Source of the DNA: RGIG3159 sp045640565
GTDB lineage: Bacteria; Bacillota; Clostridia; Oscillospirales; Oscillospiraceae
Reading direction: 5' to 3'
Assembly (NCBI GenBank): GCA_045640565.1
Contig: JAZUFG010000065.1
Span: 1 to 11,522, forward strand
Length of the DNA stretch: 11,522 nt
Shown piece by piece: positions 6,429-11,522 of this stretch. Under the pieces are notes generated by a model. The model searched no databases. It was given only the letters and a program-made list of their open reading frames with translations, and was not told the DNA's origin. Numbering within the stretch: position 1 is the first letter of the stretch; each line of letters begins with the position of its first letter. A program made the position numbers and the translations under genes.

Positions 6429-7463
6429 ATGAAGGCCGTATATTATATTGCCGACAATCAAATGGAGATCCGGGAAATCCCTATCCCCACGCCGAAGGAT
6501 GACGAATACCTGGTGAAAATCGACGCCTGCGGCGTCTGCGGCTCCGATGTGGAAGGTTATCTGGGCAAAACCGGACGCCGGATCGCCCCCATGATCATGG
6601 GGCATGAATGCGCCGGCACCGTCGCAAAGGTCCCCGCAGGGGGCAGGTTGGCCGAGGGAAGCAGGGTCGCTATTTTCCCCAAATTCTTCTGCGGCGAATG
6701 CCCCACCTGCAAATCCGGCAAGGTCAATATTTGCCCCAATGCCGACTTCCTGGGAGTTCTGGATTATGACGGCGCCATGACGGAATATGTCTGCGTAAAG
6801 GAGCAGTATCTGATCCCTTACTCCGGCTCTGCTGCAGACATTGCTTCCCTGGCGGAGCCTGCCGCCGTAGCTTACAATGCCGTCAACAAAATCTCCGAGG
6901 AGGAACTTTCTTCCGCAGAAAACATCCTTCTTGTGGGCGCGGGAACGATCGGCCTCATGGCCTTGACCTGGCTGAAATACCGGCACGCCAGGCATGTCAT
7001 CGTCAGTGACATGAGCGATCACCGCCTGGAGCTTGCCAAAAAGATGGGAGCCGACGATGTCATCAATCCCGGAAACTGCGGCGATTTTGAAAAAGCCATT
7101 TTAGAAAAGACCGGGGGCAGAATGTGCGACATCTCCGTGGAAGCCGTCGGCGTTTCCCCCACTGCCTCTTCCTCCATTGATGCCCTCCGGCCCGCAGGCT
7201 TGGCCGTCTGGATCGGCAATGCTGCCAAGACCGTTTCCGTCAACATGCAGTACATTGTCACCAAGGAGCTGACAGTAAAGGGAAATTACATCTATTCCTA
7301 TCAGGATTTCCGGGACTGCGTGAAGCTTCTTTCCGAAGGGAATGTAGATGTCTCCCCCATCATCTCCCTGCACATGCCCATGGCAGAGGGCGATGAAGCC
7401 TTCCGGAAACTGACGAACAACCGGGACGGAAAGCTCATCAAAATCATTCTGGAAAACAAATAA
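6429..7463 (+). CDS. Zinc-dependent medium-chain alcohol/polyol dehydrogenase (galactitol-1-phosphate / sorbitol dehydrogenase-like)
   Basis: A 344-residue cytoplasmic NAD-dependent oxidoreductase of the MDR superfamily. Catalytic zinc ligands are visible: C37 in CGVCGSD, H59-E60 in MGHECAG and E143 in AEPAAVAYNA. The structural-zinc loop is complete, with four Cys at C88, C91, C94 and C102. The Rossmann motif GAGTIG is at 170-175, and D194 at the end of the second strand (VIVSD) suggests NAD rather than NADP. The wording GRRIAPMIMGHECAG and the short 344-residue length fit the galactitol-1-phosphate, sorbitol or threonine dehydrogenase group; the substrate is probably a polyol, a polyol phosphate or a hydroxyacid. 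It starts 1 nt after garR with AAGGG about 9 nt upstream, and ends the operon 4 nt before a terminator stem. Confidence 0.9.
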   Translation: MKAVYYIADNQMEIREIPIPTPKDDEYLVKIDACGVCGSDVEGYLGKTGRRIAPMIMGHECAGTVAKVPAGGRLAEGSRVAIFPKFFCGECPTCKSGKVNICPNADFLGVLDYDGAMTEYVCVKEQYLIPYSGSAADIASLAEPAAVAYNAVNKISEEELSSAENILLVGAGTIGLMALTWLKYRHARHVIVSDMSDHRLELAKKMGADDVINPGNCGDFEKAILEKTGGRMCDISVEAVGVSPTASSSIDALRPAGLAVWIGNAAKTVSVNMQYIVTKELTVKGNYIYSYQDFRDCVKLLSEGNVDVSPIISLHMPMAEGDEAFRKLTNNRDGKLIKIILENK

Positions 7464-7466
7464 ATA

Positions 7467-7524
7467 AAAAGGCAAAAAGCAGGGAGATTTTCCGCGGAAA
7501 AGCGAAAATCTCCTTGCCTTTTCT
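7467..7524 (+). terminator. Rho-independent terminator of the transketolase operon
   Basis: Long stem with one bulge: GGAGATTTTC (7483-7492) pairs with GAAAATCTCC (7504-7513), and the helix continues as AAAAGGCAA (7467-7475) with TTGCCTTTT (7514-7522) around a 7-nt left-arm bulge. The T-rich right arm runs on as TTTTCT. It starts 4 nt after the dehydrogenase stop codon. Confidence 0.8.
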
Positions 7525-7555
7525 CTGCCCTTGTGGTATGGTTGTCCCGCCTTTG

Positions 7556-7725
7556 ATACTATTACCCGATTAAAAACGGACATTTTTAATCGGGTCTTTT
7601 GAAGCATTCAAGAGCCGCACAGAGTGCGGTTAATGCTTCAAAAGGTGTCTCATGCGAAAACTACGCCGTTGCGGCGGCTATGAAAACAAGCCACGATATG
7701 TCTTGTTTTCATCAGTTTTCAGTAT
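7556..7725 (+). repeat. Structured intergenic repeat, copy 2 (170 bp, terminal inverted repeats, four hairpins)
   Basis: Second copy of the element at 2669-2837, same orientation. Ends: TTTGATACT against the complement of AGTATGAAA. Hairpin 1 is a perfect 12-bp stem CCCGATTAAAAA (7565-7576) / TTTTTAATCGGG (7583-7594). Hairpin 2 is a perfect 13-bp stem 7596-7608/7632-7644 around CCGCAC-AGA-GTGCGG (7615-7629). Hairpin 3 is CGCCG-TTG-CGGCG (7664-7676). Hairpin 4 is ATGAAAACAAGCCA (7680-7693) / TGTCTTGTTTTCAT (7699-7712) with one mismatch. Relative to copy 1, several stem pairs differ on both sides so that pairing is kept. It fills most of the 308-base gap between the operon terminator and the MFS gene, ending 46 bp before that gene's ATG; I see no other gene there and no convincing promoter. 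Confidence 0.82.
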
Positions 7726-7771
7726 GAAAGCCCGCTTTTCCGGGTGCAAAAAGTGATTCGAGGTCCTTGCC

Positions 7772-9031
7772 ATGAAAAACCGCATCTTCCCTATCCACTA
7801 TGCCTGGATCATTTGCCTGTCCGGCTTTATTCTCTTTTTCATGTCTGTGGGCCTGGTAAACAACAGCTATGCTGTCTATCAGCCCTACTTTCTGAAAACT
7901 TTCGGATTAACACAGACCCAGCTTTCCTTCATGAATACCTGCCGTCTCCTTTCCGGTTTCCTCAGCCTTTCCGTGCTGGGCCTTTATTACCGGAATATCA
8001 ATGTGCGTTTCGGCATTCTGATCGGCTGCTTTATCCTGATCGCCGGATACTTTTTCTTTGCTCTGGCAAAAGGCTATTTTGCTCTGGTCATCGGCTGCTG
8101 TCTCTCCGGCTTTGGAGTCAATCTCACCGGGGCCATCCCCATCTCTCTCCTGATCGACCGCTGGTTCCTGAAAAGGAGAAACCTTGCCATGAGCCTTTTC
8201 TCCTCTTCTTCCGGGATCGCCACCTTTATTGCTCCGCAGCTCATCGCCCGCTCCATCAGCCGTTTCGGCCTTTCCTCCACTCTGGCAGGTCAGGCCATCA
8301 CCATGCTCCTTCTTTCCCTGCTCTGCTATCTTCTCTTCATTGAATTCCCCACGGATAAGCACCTGGCCCCCTTCGGCGTGGAATGCGACACCCCTGCCAA
8401 GGCGGCAGCTTCCCCCAAAAAAGAGCCGCCTCCCCTCGGCAAGGGACTCTGGGTCTCCATCTATGCCATGCTGACGATCTTGGGGGCTGTCTGCGGCTGC
8501 GCCCTTGCCGTCCTGCCTTTGATTGCAAACTCTCAGGGCTATTCGGATTCCCAAATGGCCACCGCAGTCTCTCTGGGAGGGATCTCTCTCCTGGTCGGAA
8601 AGCTTGCCTTCGGCTGGTTCTCTGAAAAGATCACCCAATACAAGACCTCCATGCTCTTTTCCTTCTTCCTGGTTTTGGGCGTTTCTTTCCTGGTTTTTTC
8701 CCGTTTTTCCGTTATCCTGCTCTACGCCGGAGCGGTATTCTTCATCGGCAGCATATCCATGGCCGCCATCGGTCTGGTTTCCTGGCCCGCGGATTGGGCC
8801 CCGGAACGGGAATGGCCCCGCCTCCGCCAGTTATTTAATCTCCTTTACTGCGTCGGGAGCATGGTCTTCTCCATCGTGCCCGGTGTTCTTGCCGACCGCT
8901 TCGGAGGCTCCTATCAGCCCACGGTATATATCCTTCTTGTGGGCGGGCTCATCTGCTTCTTCTTCCTCTACTGGACCTACAAAACCGTTAACAAAAAAAT
9001 AGCGGAAGCCAATGCCTCCTGCGGAGAATAA
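7772..9031 (+). CDS. MFS transporter, oxalate/formate antiporter (OFA)-like family
   Basis: A 419-residue inner-membrane carrier with about twelve hydrophobic segments in two halves, separated by a cytoplasmic loop rich in Pro, Lys and Ala (about 192-226). The first segment begins near residue 9 (HYAWIICLSGFILFF). After the fourth segment, the motif LIDRWFLKRRNLAMSLFSSSSG (127-148) is typical of the OFA/monocarboxylate porters, which carry small organic acids, often by exchange. The second half holds GKLAFGWFSEKITQY (276-290), the loop after segment 8. GAGG is 8 nt before the ATG. It is a separate single-gene unit, lying after the operon terminator and the second repeat and before its own terminator. 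It might import the acid used by the upstream operon, but no operator palindrome of the regulator is visible in front of it, so that link is unproven. Confidence 0.85.
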   Translation: MKNRIFPIHYAWIICLSGFILFFMSVGLVNNSYAVYQPYFLKTFGLTQTQLSFMNTCRLLSGFLSLSVLGLYYRNINVRFGILIGCFILIAGYFFFALAKGYFALVIGCCLSGFGVNLTGAIPISLLIDRWFLKRRNLAMSLFSSSSGIATFIAPQLIARSISRFGLSSTLAGQAITMLLLSLLCYLLFIEFPTDKHLAPFGVECDTPAKAAASPKKEPPPLGKGLWVSIYAMLTILGAVCGCALAVLPLIANSQGYSDSQMATAVSLGGISLLVGKLAFGWFSEKITQYKTSMLFSFFLVLGVSFLVFSRFSVILLYAGAVFFIGSISMAAIGLVSWPADWAPEREWPRLRQLFNLLYCVGSMVFSIVPGVLADRFGGSYQPTVYILLVGGLICFFFLYWTYKTVNKKIAEANASCGE

Positions 9032-9042
9032 ACGATTATACA

Positions 9043-9099
9043 GAGTGCCGACCCCTTGAACTTCATTCAAAGGGTCGGCACTCTTTTCTCTGTTTTTTT
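9043..9099 (+). terminator. Strong rho-independent terminator after the MFS gene, shared by convergent genes
   Basis: GAGTGCCGACCC (9043-9054) pairs with GGGTCGGCACTC (9072-9083), extended by TTGAA/TTCAA past one mismatch, with a 6-nt loop. It is followed by TTTTCTCTGTTTTTTT. It lies directly beyond the stop codon of the converging deaminase gene, whose transcript would read the same stem with only a weak T-run. Confidence 0.9.
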
Positions 9100-9589
9100 A
9101 TTTATCCTCAGGCGCGACCATGTCCAGCACGATCTCTTTGATCTTCGGACGAAGCTGATAGTACTTCACTCCGGCGGAATCCAGCATTCTCTTGGACGCC
9201 AGTGTTGACATGGAATCCGCATACTTATCCGAAAGATACCATACTTCTTTTATGCCGCTCTGAATAATGGCCTTTGCGCACTCATTGCAGGGGAATAAAG
9301 CCACATAGAGCTTGCAGCCCCGCAGGTCTCTCCCGCTTGCATTCAGAATGGCATTCAGCTCGGCATGAACGACATAAGGGTATTTCGTTTCGTCCCCATC
9401 CCGTTCCCAGGGGAAATCATCATCCGAGCAGCCCTTCGGCATGCCATTATATCCCGTTGAAACGATGATGTTATCCTGGCCTACGATACAGGCTCCGACC
9501 TGTGTGTTGGGGTCCTTGCTGCGCTTGGCTGCCAATACGGCGATCCCCATGAAATATTCATCCCAACTGATGTAATCTGTCCGTTTCAT
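9098..9589 (-). CDS. dCMP deaminase / ComEB-like cytidine-deoxycytidylate deaminase family protein
   Basis: A 163-residue zinc-dependent deaminase, probably converting dCMP to dUMP for thymidylate synthesis in the cytosol. The catalytic HAE motif is at H75-A-E77 (proton-shuttling Glu) and the second zinc motif PCNEC has C101 and C104. Upstream, DPNTQVGACIV (26-36) and STGYNGMPKGCSDDDFPW (44-61) are typical of the deoxycytidylate-deaminase branch, including the Cys in the insert that can hold another metal. Length fits the family. AAGGAG lies just upstream of the ATG. Last of three minus-strand genes, 55 nt after the LUD gene; that gap holds a short GC-rich inverted repeat (near 9605-9625) without a T-run. 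Bacterial ComEB in competence operons belongs to the same family, but no competence genes are near. Confidence 0.9.
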   Translation of the reverse strand: MKRTDYISWDEYFMGIAVLAAKRSKDPNTQVGACIVGQDNIIVSTGYNGMPKGCSDDDFPWERDGDETKYPYVVHAELNAILNASGRDLRGCKLYVALFPCNECAKAIIQSGIKEVWYLSDKYADSMSTLASKRMLDSAGVKYYQLRPKIKEIVLDMVAPEDK

Positions 9590-9644
9590 GCCTTCTCCTT
9601 CCTGACCGGCCGGGGAACGGTCCCCTTTTCCGCTTTGTAAACTT

Positions 9645-10241
9645 TCAGAATCCCAAATCTTCGTTGATCAAAACGACCCGATACTCCGCTCCCAACGGGG
9701 GATAAAGGAGGATGGAAAGACTGCGGCAAAGGCGGTCCGCGCTGGCGCAGTCATAGCAGCGGTCTGCTTTTTCGGCGCAGGGAGTCTTCTTCCCCAGGCG
9801 GCGGGTATTCTGAGGCGCGGCAATATTGCGGGCCCGCAAAACAGCGCTTTCCAGATCCTTGGTAACCTTATTCCTGCCAATCAGCAGAATAACCGTCTTA
9901 TGGCCAAAGGATATTTCGGAAACCCGATTGCCCGTGGCATCAATATTGACGATTTCTCCCTTTTCCGAGACGGCGTTGACGGAGCTGATATAAATCTCGG
10001 TATTTCTTGCCAGAAGACGCATGTCCATTGCCGTCTTTCCTGCCGGGATATCTCCATGCCAAACAACGCGGTTATGCGCCTTCAGCTTCTCATAGAGGCC
10101 CATCTGGGAAACCGTGGCAGAGCCCCCGAAACCGATGCTCTTTCCATCCAGTTCCTTGTCCAGCGCCTCTGCGGCCTCTGCAGCAGTCTCATATTCCGAG
10201 ACCTGATAGCCCAATTCCCGCAGTTTTTCCGCAAGTTCCAT
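9645..10241 (-). CDS. LUD-domain protein (LutC/YkgG-like, DUF162) with a C-terminal Cys cluster
   Basis: A 198-residue protein of the LUD superfamily, often labelled lactate utilization protein although this stand-alone group has no settled function. The fold, related to the 5-formyltetrahydrofolate cyclo-ligase type, is recognisable from SIGFGGSATVSQMGL (35-49), the strand TEIYISSVNAVSEKGEIVNI (81-100), DATGNRVSEISFGH (101-114) and LIGRNKV. Near the C-terminus, RARNIAAPQNTRR is followed by four Cys (C155, C162, C165, C172) that could bind iron-sulfur or zinc; no LutA or LutB partner is present. I place the start at the ATG at 10241, which has GGAAGGAG six bases upstream; an ATG at 10259 overlapping the MATE stop as ATGA is an alternative with a poorer ribosome site. 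It follows the MATE gene by about 14 nt, so co-transcription is likely. Confidence 0.82.
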   Translation of the reverse strand: MELAEKLRELGYQVSEYETAAEAAEALDKELDGKSIGFGGSATVSQMGLYEKLKAHNRVVWHGDIPAGKTAMDMRLLARNTEIYISSVNAVSEKGEIVNIDATGNRVSEISFGHKTVILLIGRNKVTKDLESAVLRARNIAAPQNTRRLGKKTPCAEKADRCYDCASADRLCRSLSILLYPPLGAEYRVVLINEDLGF

Positions 10242-10255
10242 CTTTTTCTCCTTCC

Positions 10256-11522
10256 TCATTCCCTGCAATTTGCTTCCAGGGGGACTAAAATCTTCTTCCG
10301 ATAATAGCGGTAAATAAAGAATATAATGATAAACTGGATGATCCAGGAAACCGAGAAGGCTGCATTGACCATATAAAGGTTATTGAAGCCCAGGAGCTTT
10401 ATCATCAGGAAAATCCAAAGCATGCGAACGCCGAAAATACTGAAAATAGAGGCGACCATGGGGGGCATGGAGACTCCCACTCCGCGAAGGACGCCGGTCA
10501 AAATTCCCGTAGTTCCCGTAATGCAGTAGGCGGGGAAGAGGACATAGACCTTTTTCAGCCCTTCCTCAATGGCCTCGGGGGAATCCGAAATATAAATGCC
10601 GAGGAGAGGACGGGCAAAAATAACGGCGAGGGCCGAAACCGTTCCGCAAATCAGCCAGCCGAACGCGGTGCAGACCTTTGATGTCTTATAGATCCGCTTG
10701 ATCTTTTTGGCGCCGTAATTCTGGCCGGTGAAATTCAAGGCAGCCGTGCCGAAGTTATTGATGAAAGCACTGACAAAACCGCCCAGGCTGGTAGCAGCGC
10801 TGCAGCCCGCCACAGCAGCGGAACCGAAGGTATTGACATTGGCCTGAATCATCACATTGGCAATGGGATAAAGGGAATTCTGGAGGCCGGTGGGAAGGCC
10901 GATCTGCACGATTTTCCGCACTGCTTCCTGATCAAAGCCCATTTTGCGAAGAGAAAGATGGGCTGCATCCTTTCTTCGGGCAAGATTCCAGACCACAAGA
11001 GCAGCGGAAATACACTGGGAAATCGTTGTTGCCAAGGCAACGCCCACCACATCCAGATCGAAGGCAACCACGAAAAGAACATTCATGGCGATATTCGCGA
11101 TTCCGGAAATAGTCAGATAGCGGAGCGGCTTTTGGGTATCCCCGTTGGCATTTATGACAGCAGCGCCGAAATTGTAGACCAACATGGCCGGAATTCCCGC
11201 GATGTAAATCTTAATATAAGAATCTGCCAGGTCCAGAATATCCTCCGGGACATTCAGAAGGCGAAGACCCAGCTTGGAAAAGGAAATGCCCAGGGTCGCC
11301 ATGGCGCCGCCGCAAAGGAGGGCAAGGGGCACAATGCTGCGAACGATATTGGAAACTCTTTTCTCATCCCCTGCGCCGATCGCCTGCGCCGTGGAGGCCG
11401 CAACGCCGGAGGAGAAGCCCAGGAAAAGCTCAATGAAAAGATGGGTAAAGGATGTGGTGGATCCCACGGCGGCCACCGAATTGCTGCCGCAGAACTGCCC
11501 TACGACAACCAGGTCCGCCGCA
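10256..11522 (-). CDS. MATE family efflux transporter (5' end cut by window edge)
   Basis: An integral membrane exporter of the multidrug and toxic compound extrusion family; 421 residues are visible against a usual length near 450, so about 30 N-terminal residues lie outside the window. The visible protein begins AADLVVVGQFCGSNSVAAVGS, equivalent to the region around the second helix, then TTSFTHLFIELFLGFSSGVAASTAQAIGAGD, a typical MATE N-lobe segment. NFGAAVINANGDTQKPLRY and NFTGQNYGAKKIKRIYK in the second lobe are also family hallmarks, and about eleven hydrophobic segments can be counted. The GTG at 11476 is internal and not the start, since family sequence continues upstream of it. Such pumps use Na+ or H+ gradients; substrate unknown. 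Probably the first of three co-directional genes (MATE, LUD protein, deaminase). Confidence 0.9.
   Translation of the reverse strand, partial: AADLVVVGQFCGSNSVAAVGSTTSFTHLFIELFLGFSSGVAASTAQAIGAGDEKRVSNIVRSIVPLALLCGGAMATLGISFSKLGLRLLNVPEDILDLADSYIKIYIAGIPAMLVYNFGAAVINANGDTQKPLRYLTISGIANIAMNVLFVVAFDLDVVGVALATTISQCISAALVVWNLARRKDAAHLSLRKMGFDQEAVRKIVQIGLPTGLQNSLYPIANVMIQANVNTFGSAAVAGCSAATSLGGFVSAFINNFGTAALNFTGQNYGAKKIKRIYKTSKVCTAFGWLICGTVSALAVIFARPLLGIYISDSPEAIEEGLKKVYVLFPAYCITGTTGILTGVLRGVGVSMPPMVASIFSIFGVRMLWIFLMIKLLGFNNLYMVNAAFSVSWIIQFIIIFFIYRYYRKKILVPLEANCRE

Noticed and set aside
7652..7756. 34-codon ORF (MRKLRRCGGYENKP...) inside repeat copy 2, ending 4 bp before the MFS ribosome site; the matching frame in copy 1 at 2764-2808 gives a 14-residue MRKLRCCGDYENKT.
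   Set aside because: No ribosome site is evident, the frame stops early in copy 1, and base changes follow hairpin pairing rather than codon positions; the reading frame is best explained as a by-product of the repeat.
9604..9626. GC-rich inverted repeat between the LUD and deaminase genes as a terminator.
   Set aside because: The stem is short and is not followed by a T-run on the minus strand, so termination is not supported.
1..11522. CRISPR array, tRNA or rRNA genes, insertion sequences, toxin-antitoxin or phage-defence genes.
   Set aside because: No regularly spaced short repeats, no tRNA/rRNA sequence, no transposase or integrase and no recognisable defence domains were seen on either strand.

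Overview
The window looks like a chromosomal stretch from a Bacillota/Clostridia-type bacterium. The basis is strong AGGAGG-like ribosome sites, consensus sigma-A promoters, tight one-strand operons, stem-loop/T-run terminators and family content (FadR-type GntR regulator, split transketolase, LUD protein, MATE exporter). This is inference; no rRNA or other taxonomic marker is present. Base composition looks uniform and moderately GC-rich, and no gene stands out as foreign.

Region 1 (1-2649, minus strand): an MlrC-like M81 metallopeptidase gene, then a class V PLP-dependent aminotransferase that begins inside the metallopeptidase stop codon (ATGA overlap) and runs off the left edge. Region 2 (2650-2950): a 300-base gap holding one copy of a ~170-bp structured repeat, then a consensus promoter and a perfect palindromic operator in front of the regulator gene. 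Region 3 (2951-7524, plus strand): a GntR/FadR-type regulator, then a second promoter/operator and a four-gene operon (transketolase N part, transketolase C part, GarR-type tartronate semialdehyde reductase, zinc alcohol dehydrogenase) spaced by 1, 19 and 1 nt and closed by a terminator. Region 4 (7525-9099): a second copy of the repeat, then an MFS transporter of oxalate/formate-antiporter type and a strong terminator shared with the converging genes. Region 5 (9098-11522, minus strand): MATE exporter (cut by the right edge), LUD-domain protein and dCMP deaminase.

The regulator very probably represses both itself and the transketolase operon: the same CTTGTAATACAAG core lies 10-11 bp downstream of the -10 box of each promoter and fits the FadR-family consensus TNGTNNNACNA. 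The operon looks like an inducible route for a small hydroxyacid, polyol or unusual sugar. Transketolase would move a two-carbon unit, GarR would interconvert tartronate semialdehyde and glycerate, and the Zn-dehydrogenase would oxidise a polyol or hydroxyacid. No kinase, aldolase or ABC/PTS transporter lies in the operon, so the substrate cannot be named.

The most unusual signal is the pair of intergenic repeats at 2669-2837 and 7556-7725. Their right 130 bases align without gaps at roughly 83% identity by eye. Both fold into four successive hairpins, several pairs differ by compensatory changes, and the outer ends are imperfect inverted repeats (ATACT...AGTAT). They bracket the regulator plus catabolic operon in direct orientation.
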